Assembly (NCBI GenBank): GCA_020832465.1
Contig: JAFIER010000012.1
Location: 1-34,541, forward strand
DNA: 34,541 nt
Direction: 5' to 3'
Source: Bernardetiaceae bacterium
GTDB lineage: Bacteria > Bacteroidota > Bacteroidia > Cytophagales > Bernardetiaceae
Shown here: piece by piece, positions 1 through 6,625 of the stretch
Numbering within the stretch: position 1 is the stretch's first letter
Layout: every line of letters begins with the position of its first letter
The notes under the pieces: model-generated
Told to the model about the DNA's origin: nothing
The model's database searches: none
What the model saw: only the letters and a program-made list of their open reading frames with translations
Translations under genes and position numbers: made by a program

Positions 1-725
1 GTAGATCTTACATTTAAACGACGTGGATCTACGCCCAACAATGCAACTGTAGTCATGTTTATAGTCTCTTGTTTGTAGCTTCCAAATAGTATATGAGTAT
101 TTGTAGTACCTTCTTTAGTTTTTTCGGACTTTACTAATCCAATTATCGTTGTTCCTTTCCCTAAGTACTCGTTGAACAAATCTAAGGTAGCTTTATGAAC
201 TTCGTCCATTAGACTCCAATAAGGGTCATTAGAATTTTCGGGTCTTATCTTTATGCCTGTAATTAGACGTTTTTCTTTGTTATACTGAACTTTAACCTTA
301 TTATGAAAACTGCCTTCTATCATGTGTATAAACTCATCAATATAAGCATCTGAAGTCCCATCTTTAAAGCCTAAACCAAAGCTACTTCCCCCCATTTCTG
401 CCTGCATAGAAGCCACAAAATTGACAGCATCAGCACCTGTATAAGTTGTGGAATTACCGCTGGTAAAAATCTCCCTCCCATCAGGGTCAATAAAAATCAG
501 CGGATTATTAGCCACATGCGCAAACGGACTCAAGCTAAAATACTTACTCGCCAGCGCATCTACCCCCCAAAACCTACCCAACTGCGGGTCTTGCTGACGG
601 GCGTGGAAATCATACAAATGCAAACTCAAGGCGGTCTCTCGCTCTTTGCCATTAAACAAAAACCGATACTCCTCAGCACCCTGCACACTCTGCAAATCCC
701 GTTCCTCAATACCCACAAGACTCAT
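1..725 (-). CDS. RHS-repeat C-terminal tip, orphan, partial at window edge
   Basis: The open frame runs from a TAA at 771-773 to the window edge without a stop. It first encodes the end of an RHS core (motifs YYPFGM, FNGKERE, DPQLGRFWGVDALA, NNPLIFIDPDG) and then about 155 residues of a variable tip that I do not recognise. The first ATG in frame is at 723-725, inside the conserved core; no signal peptide or upstream RHS repeats are present, so this looks like a displaced tip rather than a full RHS protein. In polymorphic toxin systems the part after the conserved DPDG-type junction is the toxin. The core part is 97.5% identical in DNA to 2024-2227 in the next tip upstream. It lies downstream of the small gene at 761-1165. 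It may be silent and serve as a recombination donor. The 3' end and any cognate immunity gene lie outside the window. Confidence 0.75.
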   Translation of the reverse strand, partial: MSLVGIEERDLQSVQGAEEYRFLFNGKERETALSLHLYDFHARQQDPQLGRFWGVDALASKYFSLSPFAHVANNPLIFIDPDGREIFTSGNSTTYTGADAVNFVASMQAEMGGSSFGLGFKDGTSDAYIDEFIHMIEGSFHNKVKVQYNKEKRLITGIKIRPENSNDPYWSLMDEVHKATLDLFNEYLGKGTTIIGLVKSEKTKEGTTNTHILFGSYKQETINMTTVALLGVDPRRLNVRS

Positions 726-754
726 ACCAAACGGATAGTAATGATTTTCTTGTA
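551..754 (-). repeat. RHS core-end repeat, copy 1
   Basis: This 204-bp stretch matches 2024-2227 with about five substitutions and no gaps. It encodes the conserved RHS core end before the variable tip. The homology begins at the codons for Gln-Glu-Asn-His and stops just after the Val-Asp-Ala-Leu-Ala codons, exactly where the two proteins diverge, so it can serve as a recombination site for tip exchange. Confidence 0.95.
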
Positions 755-760
755 AGAAAT

Positions 761-1165
761 TTACATTTTCTTAAAAATCAGAGTTGCAGAAAAACTAAAA
801 TCAATTTCTTCTTTCTTACTTAACTTCATAGCAAAAGAATGAAAATCTACTATTTTTCCAATGCAAAAAATATCTAATGAGCTTGAGTTCTCATGCCAAT
901 CACTCGTTTTAAATAAAATATTTTTTACCAAAAAATCCTCCTCCTCAATACAAATATCTCCTCCAAATTTTTTCATTTCATTGGGAAAACTTTGATTTGC
1001 TAAACCCTGAGGTGTTCTTGTATGATTAAATGTCAAAGGATATAAATCAAAGTAAACATCTGTAGACTCAATAATTATTCTCCAAGTATTAGAATAATTA
1101 TCAAATTCTATTGTTGCCGTACTAATTCTATAGATAGATTTGTCTAATTTAAGGGTATTAGTCAT
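761..1165 (-). CDS. Hypothetical protein, candidate immunity protein for upstream RHS tip
   Basis: This 134-residue protein has an ATG start whose first bases overlap the stop codon of the RHS tip at 1158-2255 (8-nt overlap), which suggests translational coupling. It has no signal peptide or membrane segment, is acidic, and is rich in aromatic residues and beta-strand-like sequence, with a run of Glu-Glu-Glu-Asp near residue 75. I recognise no family. In RHS and CDI systems the small gene directly after a toxin tip normally encodes the cognate cytoplasmic immunity protein; that role is inferred from position only. The next tip starts immediately after it, which makes a tip-immunity-tip array. 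Confidence 0.6.
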   Translation of the reverse strand: MTNTLKLDKSIYRISTATIEFDNYSNTWRIIIESTDVYFDLYPLTFNHTRTPQGLANQSFPNEMKKFGGDICIEEEDFLVKNILFKTSDWHENSSSLDIFCIGKIVDFHSFAMKLSKKEEIDFSFSATLIFKKM

Positions 1166-2255
1166 ATTTAATTCGTGAAATTGTGCGATTAGGTGCTGTT
1201 AAACCCATTTTGTCTAACATCTCAGCTTGTTTAATTAACTGGCTACTACTGGGTCTATAATGTCCACTATGATTAGTAATATTAGTTATCTTTCCATTTT
1301 TAATCAATACTCTTCCTGCACCTTGAACATATTCAGCCCCGCCTGATAGATTATAATGCCCTTTTCCAAGTATAAAATGTCCCTCTGCTGTAATAACAAA
1401 GTCTAAATGACGTGGCTTACCTCCTTTTGTCAAAGGATTAGCAGGCAGTAGCTTACCATTTTTTTGCATTAAAATTTTACCGTCCTTAAGCGCATAATGC
1501 ATGATACCAAAGCGACTACCTCCTTGTAAAGCTCTATTTTTTACTTGAATTAAGGGTCTTGTAGATGCAACACTAATAGTTGCTGCAGTTAAAAGTAACT
1601 CAGGATTAGTCCATTGGCTAAGTGCTTCGGCTAAACTTGCTTCAAAAGCTCCTCCTAGTGTTGGATTTAACCAATAAGACACCGCTTTTTCACGAGACCA
1701 ATCAGAGTTTAGTTTACTTAGATGGCTAATCTGTTCACTCGAAAGTTGTTTATCTGCTAAACCTAATTCAGATTTCCAATAGTCATTCCACGCAGGACTA
1801 TCGTATACATCGGGAGACCTTGTATAGAATTCTGCATAAGACTTAAAATCTTCTAATTTATCATCGGGAACAACAACAATATCTTCGCTACCATCTTCTG
1901 TATGCATCAATACATTACCTTCGCCATCTGTGTACCAGGTATCTTGATTCCCATCAGGATCAACCCTCAAAAGGGGATTGTTTTGCACAAAATTGTACGA
2001 ACTCAGCCAATTGCGCTCCTCCGCCAGCGCATCTACCCCCCAAAACCTACCCAACTGCGGGTCTTGCTGACGGGCGTGGAAATCATACAAATGCAAACTC
2101 AAGGCGGTCTCTCGTTCTTTGCCGTTAAACAAAAACCGATACTCCTCTGCCCCCTGCACACTCTGCAAATCCCGTTCTTCAATACCCACAAGACTCATAC
2201 CAAACGGATAGTAATGATTTTCTTGTAGGATTTCAGGTTTGGCAGGCACATCCAA
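1158..2255 (-). CDS. RHS-repeat C-terminal tip (orphan polymorphic toxin module)
   Basis: This 365-residue frame has a TTG as its first usable start, and the frame opens right after the TAG of the upstream lipoprotein gene, in the same frame. Residues about 11-102 are an RHS core end (YYPFGM, FNGKERE, DPQLGRFWGVDALA, NNPLLRVDPDG). Residues 103-365 are a tip unlike that of the neighbouring cassette. The C-terminal 90 residues contain GGKPRHLDF, a Gly-rich YVQGAGRVLIKNGKI stretch and SGHYRP at 330-335. I have seen similar SGHY-type C-termini in RHS and other polymorphic toxins, but I cannot name the activity. There is no secretion signal and no RHS repeat barrel, so it cannot work alone as a delivered toxin. 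Its stop overlaps the start of the candidate immunity gene at 761-1165. Expression from TTG is uncertain. Confidence 0.75.
   Translation of the reverse strand: MDVPAKPEILQENHYYPFGMSLVGIEERDLQSVQGAEEYRFLFNGKERETALSLHLYDFHARQQDPQLGRFWGVDALAEERNWLSSYNFVQNNPLLRVDPDGNQDTWYTDGEGNVLMHTEDGSEDIVVVPDDKLEDFKSYAEFYTRSPDVYDSPAWNDYWKSELGLADKQLSSEQISHLSKLNSDWSREKAVSYWLNPTLGGAFEASLAEALSQWTNPELLLTAATISVASTRPLIQVKNRALQGGSRFGIMHYALKDGKILMQKNGKLLPANPLTKGGKPRHLDFVITAEGHFILGKGHYNLSGGAEYVQGAGRVLIKNGKITNITNHSGHYRPSSSQLIKQAEMLDKMGLTAPNRTISRIKYD
2024..2227 (-). repeat. RHS core-end repeat, copy 2
   Basis: Partner of the 204-bp repeat at 551-754 in direct orientation, about 97.5% identical. The differences are scattered single bases. 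Recombination between the two copies would delete the tip and immunity gene between them. Confidence 0.95.
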
Positions 2256-2273
2256 GAAATTTTCTTCTAATAT

Positions 2274-2831
2274 CTATTGGAACTCTTTACAATTGATTTT
2301 CGGTGTATTATACCCGCCTACAGCTGTACTTGTTCGAACTTTTCTGTATTGTGTCAAATCAGATTTACAAAAATAATAATCCACTCCTTTTTGAGCATCG
2401 TCTATTATTCTTTCAGAGAGTTTTTTTTGATAAATTACGGTATCCACTCTGCTCATTAAATACAGTTTATCAACTACTTCTTGTGATACTGACTTAGTAG
2501 TATCTTTCCAATAAAATAGTTTACCGTCAATCTCCAAAAAATTTGTTGGAAAATGACGATAATCATAGTTTATTTCGTCTTTCGTAAAAAGTGAGACTTT
2601 ATTGATTTTTCTGAAAATACTTACAGATAAAATATTTTTGTTAATGTCTTCAACGTAAATCGAAAATACACTATCTTGTTTTACATACTTTTTTTCAATA
2701 TTTACAAAATCAATTATAGCATTATATACTGCATCATTGGGATTACCATTTGAAACTAAGTTATTCTTCCAAGAAGTGCAACTTCCAAAAAATAACACAG
2801 ACAAGCACCAGAGTAATAATTGTAACTTCAT
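2274..2831 (-). CDS. Hypothetical lipoprotein at the head of the RHS tip array
   Basis: This 185-residue protein starts at the ATG at 2829-2831; a TTG one codon earlier is possible but less likely. The N-terminus is a lipoprotein signal: basic start, a Leu/Val/Phe-rich stretch, then FFGSC with the lipid-attachment Cys near residue 20. The rest is soluble and charged, with no family I recognise. Its TAG stop is followed in the same frame by the RHS tip at 1158-2255, so the two are separated only by that stop and a short spacer. It could be an immunity lipoprotein left over from a previous tip of the array whose toxin part has been lost; this is inferred from position. Confidence 0.65.
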   Translation of the reverse strand: MKLQLLLWCLSVLFFGSCTSWKNNLVSNGNPNDAVYNAIIDFVNIEKKYVKQDSVFSIYVEDINKNILSVSIFRKINKVSLFTKDEINYDYRHFPTNFLEIDGKLFYWKDTTKSVSQEVVDKLYLMSRVDTVIYQKKLSERIIDDAQKGVDYYFCKSDLTQYRKVRTSTAVGGYNTPKINCKEFQ

Positions 2832-2954
2832 CAATATTCAAAAGTTTTAGGGTTAGTAATGATGATAAATCGTTGAACACCACTTGATATCTGGGATGCT
2901 TTATATAGCTTATCAGCTCTTGAGGGTTTTAATCTGTGTTCGTCATCCCCCCCC

Positions 2955-3024
2955 TCTGTTCGTAGGGTCTCACTACGAATTTATTTACAAGCATTTAAGT
3001 TCTTAGCGAGACGCTAAGAACAGA
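2955..3024. repeat. Paired hairpins forming an inverted repeat with GTCTC/GAGAC centres
   Basis: Two 25-nt arms, 2955-2979 and 3000-3024, are inverted copies of each other (21 of 25 positions match), and each arm is itself a hairpin: TTCGTAG/CTACGAA in the left and GTTCTTAGCG/CGCTAAGAAC around an AGA loop in the right. A run of eight C residues precedes it at 2947-2954. It has no T-tract, so a simple terminator is unlikely. Confidence 0.75.
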
Positions 3025-3085
3025 AGGGATACATCTATTTTGTCTTTTTTTGACTATAAAACTCCTAAAATTCAATACTATCTAT

Positions 3086-3167
3086 CATACTACTAGCCCT
3101 TTTCCATCCAGAAATAACATTTCTCAAAGAAATGTTATTTCTAAGCTCATTTTTGAATAGTAGTATG
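3086..3167. repeat. Family C palindromic element, short form
   Basis: This 82-bp element has perfect 10-bp terminal inverted repeats (CATACTACTA at 3086-3095 and TAGTAGTATG at 3158-3167). It contains the 33-nt core hairpin at 3110-3142 (15-bp perfect stem, CAA loop). Compared with 23806-23911 it lacks the GC-rich second palindrome between the core and one end. Confidence 0.75.
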
Positions 3168-3215
3168 ACTATCGATAAAAAAACATAGTTTTTCCTATCT
3201 CTTATCTTAGTTTAA

Positions 3216-3920
3216 CTACTCTACCTCATAACGATTAGAAACAAATTCATTACGCTTTTCCCGTATAAAAAACATATCCATTTGCCAAAACATTTCATCT
3301 TTAGGACGTCGCATAATATCTACAATATCAGCGCATCTAAATCCTTTTTGACGCAAATAATCACACATTTCCCAAAAATGTAAACTATTTTCTGCAATCT
3401 GAAAATTATAAACCTCTACGATGATAAGCTCAAGCTGCTCCCAAATTTGAGCCGCGCCTTCAAAAATCGGTACTTCAAAACCATGAGTATCGAGCTTGAG
3501 AGCATAAGGAGGCTTAAGCTTGCGCTTGCGCACTTCTTTATCCACCCGCACAAGAGGTACAGAAATACAATCTGCAATATCCAAAGGAGTTTTGGATGCC
3601 AAGCCCGCATGAGGATCGCTCGCATCAAAATAAATTTCCCCCTCGCTGTCGCCAGCAGCAGCGATGACAAAATTTACAGCCACCTGCGCCCCCGTAAATT
3701 TTTCTAAATCCTTACGATGCACCTCCTGTGCTTCTATAAGCAAAAACTCCGAATTGGGAAAGTAACGCTGCGTCATGGCAGTCCAGCGTCCGTCAGATGC
3801 ACCAATATCTATAAAAGTAGCAATAGCAAGGCGTTGGGCTATGCGCTGCACTCCGCCTTCCATAGTCAGCGAATCGCGGTCTATTTTATCAATATGATAA
3901 CCCAAACGGCGAAAACCCAT
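3216..3920 (-). CDS. FkbM family methyltransferase
   Basis: A SAM-dependent methyltransferase of the FkbM family, usually acting on sugar or polyketide hydroxyl groups. The SAM-binding glycine motif FIDIGASDG lies at about residues 36-44, followed by an acidic residue in LLIEAQ at the next strand, VPLVRVDK in the middle, and the family motif LKLDTHGFE at about 141-149, then IIVEVYNF. I chose the ATG at 3918-3920 (234 residues). A TTG seven codons upstream (to 3941) would add a Leu/Lys-rich stretch that also fits the family's usual N-terminus. There is no signal peptide, so it is cytoplasmic. It stands alone between repeat-rich gaps, so the acceptor cannot be inferred. The family call is secure; the substrate is unknown. 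Confidence 0.9.
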   Translation of the reverse strand: MGFRRLGYHIDKIDRDSLTMEGGVQRIAQRLAIATFIDIGASDGRWTAMTQRYFPNSEFLLIEAQEVHRKDLEKFTGAQVAVNFVIAAAGDSEGEIYFDASDPHAGLASKTPLDIADCISVPLVRVDKEVRKRKLKPPYALKLDTHGFEVPIFEGAAQIWEQLELIIVEVYNFQIAENSLHFWEMCDYLRQKGFRCADIVDIMRRPKDEMFWQMDMFFIREKRNEFVSNRYEVE

Positions 3921-4209
3921 TTTTAATAATGATTTAAGCAAGGTGTAATCGGTGTTTATATCCTAAAAATAAAACGGAAAAGCAATGAAAAGTTTTACTT
4001 TAGATGTACAAAAACAGCTTAAAATAATTTATAACTTGCAAAATATATAGCAGTATAAAAAATGACAAACTCTGCGCACACCTGTCTCTTCCCAATGCAC
4101 TACAAATTTACACAAAACTCAAGATATAAAAAAAATAGTGAAACAAGAATGTCCACAATAGCGTTATATGCCGTAAATTTAGCTCATACTTTCTAACCTA
4201 TAAAAACTT

Positions 4210-4497
4210 ATGCTATTGTATTTACCTTTTGCCTTAGTTTTTGGTTTATCTACGCTACTACCAATTTATTTGTTGAGAATTAGAGCAAAATATAAGTTTT
4301 TTTGGCTTAATACCTTGCCTATGCTCCTGGCGAGCTTTGTGGCTTCGGCAGTGCATGCACACTATTGGAGGGAGCAATATTCAGGTTTTTGGGGACTCCT
4401 GACTTATTTTACTGTATTTGCCATAGTCATGGCACTTAATGTAGCGATTATTGTACTGACTTATCGTATTATTTTTGGCGAAAAGCCCCACTTTTAA
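4210..4497 (+). CDS. Small integral membrane protein, unknown
   Basis: This 95-residue protein has three predicted membrane helices, at about residues 2-22, 33-50 and 62-86, with the short basic stretch RIRAKYKF after the first. The C-terminus EKPHF is charged. I recognise no family or motif. It is the only plus-strand gene in this part of the window and is followed by a family C palindromic element. The ATG, the length and the clear hydrophobic pattern support it as real. Confidence 0.65.
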   Translation: MLLYLPFALVFGLSTLLPIYLLRIRAKYKFFWLNTLPMLLASFVASAVHAHYWREQYSGFWGLLTYFTVFAIVMALNVAIIVLTYRIIFGEKPHF

Positions 4498-4514
4498 GCA
4501 TTAAAAATCATATC

Positions 4515-4610
4515 ACTATACATTTTTCTATAGCGTGCGTGGGGGTTGCAACCTCAAGCTATGGAAAAATGAGCTTAAAAATAAGATTTCTCTGAGAAAT
4601 GTTGTTTCTG
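4515..4610. repeat. Family C palindromic element, degenerate copy
   Basis: It begins with ACTATACATTTTT at 4515, followed by an imperfect palindrome (CTATAGCGTGCG to CAAGCTATGG) and then a degenerate core hairpin around 4578-4609. The arrangement matches the family C elements at 23806-23911 and 29213-29329, but the right end has decayed. Confidence 0.6.
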
Positions 4611-4681
4611 ACCACCGAGTAAAACTCAGGATTTTAATCGTGGGAGCTAAAAAGCCGTACAAATCGTAGGAGAAGCAAATA

Positions 4682-4726
4682 AAAAACAAGTAGGGCATTT
4701 CATAAAGAAATTCCGTACTTGTTTTT
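4682..4726 (-). terminator. Rho-independent terminator of the Hsp20 gene
   Basis: An 11-bp stem (AAAAACAAGTA at 4682-4692 with its complement at 4716-4726) is extended inward by GG/CC and ATTTC/GAAAT pairs. On the minus strand it ends in a run of T, 28 nt after the Hsp20 stop codon. Confidence 0.8.
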
Positions 4727-4753
4727 AAGTTGTGATTTTACGATACGTTTGTT

Positions 4754-5185
4754 TTAGCCTACATTGATGCGCTTAGGCTGCTTAGGCTTTGCCTCTTCGC
4801 GTTTTGGAATATGCACGTACAAAATTCCATCTTCGTATTTGGCTTCTATTTTTTCGCCATCAGCCGACTGAGGGAGGGTAAAAGAACGCTTAAAAGATGT
4901 GTAGCTAAACTCTTTGCGTGTGTAGCGGTCGTCTTTAGTTTCGCTCTCTTGCTTTGCCTCCGAAGAGATACTCAGCACTTCGTTATCGAGTTCTATGCTA
5001 AAATCATCTTTTTGCATGCCAGGCGCTGCTACTTCAATGGCAAATTTATCCTCATCTTCGGCAATATTTACACGAGGGACTCTATCCTCTGCCAAACGCA
5101 AAAAGTCGGGCGTATCAGCATTTGTAAAAAAATCTTCCAACATACTTGGAAATCTACGTCTAAAATTATAATTGATAAGACTCAT
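4754..5185 (-). CDS. Hsp20/alpha-crystallin family small heat shock protein
   Basis: A small heat shock chaperone that holds unfolded proteins in a soluble, refoldable state in the cytoplasm. At 143 residues it has the usual family size. The alpha-crystallin domain spans about residues 36-128, with VAAPGMQKDDF at 52-62 and the conserved EDGILYVHIPK motif at 118-128. The C-terminal I-x-V motif needed for oligomer assembly is RINV at 139-142. The N-terminal arm has the usual Phe/Arg-rich start. It is monocistronic, with its own terminator at 4682-4726. A short palindrome about 120 nt upstream (5302-5318) might be regulatory. No CIRCE element is present. Confidence 0.95.
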   Translation of the reverse strand: MSLINYNFRRRFPSMLEDFFTNADTPDFLRLAEDRVPRVNIAEDEDKFAIEVAAPGMQKDDFSIELDNEVLSISSEAKQESETKDDRYTRKEFSYTSFKRSFTLPQSADGEKIEAKYEDGILYVHIPKREEAKPKQPKRINVG

Positions 5186-5301
5186 AATAATTTAAGGTTT
5201 TGAGTGTGAAAATTAAAATGTAAAAAATTAGTCTTGTAAAAAAACAGGTGAATCAACCGATTCGAATATTTCTTTTGCAACTCCTTTGCCATTTTTAAAT
5301 T

Positions 5302-5318
5302 CAAGACATTTTGTCTTG
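5302..5318. promoter_or_regulatory. Small palindrome upstream of Hsp20, possible operator
   Basis: CAAGACA-TTT-TGTCTTG, a perfect 7-bp inverted repeat, sits about 117 nt upstream of the Hsp20 start in the gap before the DUF481-like gene. It could be an operator for Hsp20 or a weak terminator for the gene ending at 5372. It does not match CIRCE. Confidence 0.3.
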
Positions 5319-5371
5319 TTTTAAAGCGATAATCATTTATTACACACTTCAAAAATGTCATTATGACTGTT

Positions 5372-6178
5372 TTATTTTTGTAAATTAAACGTGATTCCAT
5401 TTTCTAATGAATAGACAAGTTTTGTAATTGGCACTATAGGGGCTGTATCATAAGCTGCCATAACTGAAAACTTAAAGGCAAAGCGTTTGGCAATACTGAT
5501 ATTTAAGTTAGTGTCTATGTTCACACGATGCCGAAAGGCTTGAAAAAGATTATCACGCCCAACTTGATAATAAGCAATAGCATTCAAACTCACGGCATCG
5601 CTCAGGTCGATATGCGTAGATACATAATTCGTAGATTTCAAAAACTGTGTAGTTCGGACTTCCCCTTCTACTTTAGGATTCTGCCACTCTTCGTGCTCGT
5701 ACATAATCCCCATACCAATTCGTAAACGCGCTGATTTAGAATTGATTATTCTTAAACGTAGGCCACCACCGCCGAGGTAGCGCAGGTCTAAGCCACGAAT
5801 ATAATCAAACTGTACCTGCCCAAAAAGTTCATAAGATAAGGTTCTGCTACGCAAAATCTTGACCCTTGGGTGTAAATACCCCGTAGAACTAAACGTATTT
5901 TGATTGATAGAAAAAAAATCAAAATGCCCGAGTAGCATATAAGAATGTAGGGGTGAAAAATAAGATAAACCCAAATTGCTACCCATGCTTAAAAGCTGTA
6001 CGGGCGTATCTTCGTCGGCAGTGCGGTTAAAAGTTCTGATATTAAAAGAACCATTCGCAAAAAAATAGTGTGTGCTGTCTTCTTTGATGCGTGCACGCTC
6101 AATGTTTAAAATTTGGGATTCAGCGACATAATGGATACAAAAAAATAAAACAACAAAAAGAAACAAAGAACGAAACAT
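5372..6178 (-). CDS. DUF481-like outer membrane beta-barrel protein
   Basis: I place the start at the ATG at 6176-6178, which gives 268 residues with a clean signal peptide (MFRSLFLFVVLFFCIHYVAES, cleavage near residue 22). The frame stays open upstream to 6280, but those 34 codons fall inside a 94-bp dispersed repeat (6197-6290) and are not credible coding sequence. The mature part has alternating hydrophobic/aromatic strands and a Gly-rich LRYLGGGGLRLRI segment typical of DUF481 proteins, which are predicted outer-membrane barrels. It ends in a Phe-containing strand (GITFNLQK). The role is unknown. The same-strand Hsp20 gene lies 186 nt downstream but has its own regulatory gap. Confidence 0.65.
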   Translation of the reverse strand: MFRSLFLFVVLFFCIHYVAESQILNIERARIKEDSTHYFFANGSFNIRTFNRTADEDTPVQLLSMGSNLGLSYFSPLHSYMLLGHFDFFSINQNTFSSTGYLHPRVKILRSRTLSYELFGQVQFDYIRGLDLRYLGGGGLRLRIINSKSARLRIGMGIMYEHEEWQNPKVEGEVRTTQFLKSTNYVSTHIDLSDAVSLNAIAYYQVGRDNLFQAFRHRVNIDTNLNISIAKRFAFKFSVMAAYDTAPIVPITKLVYSLENGITFNLQK

Positions 6179-6196
6179 AAATAAAAAACGAGTTTG

Positions 6197-6290
6197 TAAG
6201 TAAAGGGACCAAAATAACAGCCCTTTTGAGTTATTTAATAAGCTCATACACAGCCTTCTGCTGAAATAATAAAAAAGCATTGGTGCTTAA
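6197..6290 (-). repeat. Family D dispersed repeat, copy 1
   Basis: A 94-bp sequence that recurs inverted at 25502-25595 with about 85-90% identity. It lies directly upstream of the DUF481-like gene. It starts (minus strand) TTAAGCACCAATGC and contains GGGCTGTTATTTT. No terminal inverted repeats are evident. Confidence 0.85.
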
Positions 6291-6354
6291 AATTAAAGTT
6301 GAGCCATATTTATTGACGAGGTTACACCAAAATCCTTAAAAATAATATTATCGG

Positions 6355-6480
6355 CCTAGCGAGTGTAGAAAAGCACTTTCCATAGCATAGGATTTGCAAA
6401 CCCTACACTATGGAAAAATAAGCTTATAAACAAGGTTTTTCAAAGGAACGTTGTTTCTGACTAACGAAATGTCTATTTAG
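6355..6480. repeat. Family C palindromic element, degenerate copy
   Basis: It contains a palindrome around GGATTTGCAAACCC flanked by CCATAGC and CTATGG arms, then AAAAATAAGCTTA and a decayed core hairpin ending in TTGTTTCTGACTAACGA. The order of modules matches the other family C copies. Confidence 0.55.
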
Positions 6481-6498
6481 TATGCTCTTGGTCTAAAC

Positions 6499-6600
6499 AG
6501 GTGTACGTCAAGTTGGTAAAACGACTTAGATAATTTCAGAAATAACATTTCTTTAAGACATGCTATTTCTGGGCACATTTAGCAAAGTTGTCGTACACCC
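6499..6600 (+). mobile_element. Family B MITE-like element, 102 bp, with 8-bp target duplication
   Basis: The left end is AGGTGTACGTCAAGTTGG and the right end is the imperfect inverse, AAAGTTGTCGTACACCC. The 8-bp direct repeat GTCTAAAC flanks it at 6491-6498 and 6601-6608. The interior carries a 33-nt core hairpin at 6538-6570. The ends match 32166-32288 (inverted), while the interior differs. Confidence 0.85.
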
Positions 6601-6625
6601 GTCTAAACCTATACTCATTTTGCTA

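Larger units (their letters stand above)
2832..3215. other. Intergenic region with two hairpin elements, no gene
   Basis: This 384-bp gap lies between the RHS array and the FkbM gene. I see no credible reading frame. It holds a 70-bp double hairpin (2955-3024) with a poly-C run just before it, and a palindromic element (3086-3167) carrying the 33-nt core hairpin that recurs across the window. Confidence 0.8.
6179..6625. other. Repeat-filled intergenic region, no gene
   Basis: This gap between the ATPase stop and the DUF481-like start is almost entirely made of three different repeat families: D (6197-6290), a degenerate C copy (6355-6480) and B (6499-6600). There is no credible coding sequence. 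Confidence 0.8.

Noticed and set aside
516-755. Plus-strand open frame opposite the RHS core end
   Set aside because: It is the antisense shadow of the conserved RHS core; the same shadow appears at 1902-2228 because of the 204-bp repeat.
5182-5400. 72-codon minus-strand frame between Hsp20 and DUF481-like genes
   Set aside because: Lys/Asn/Phe-rich with no domain, covers the expected Hsp20 promoter region and overlaps both neighbours.
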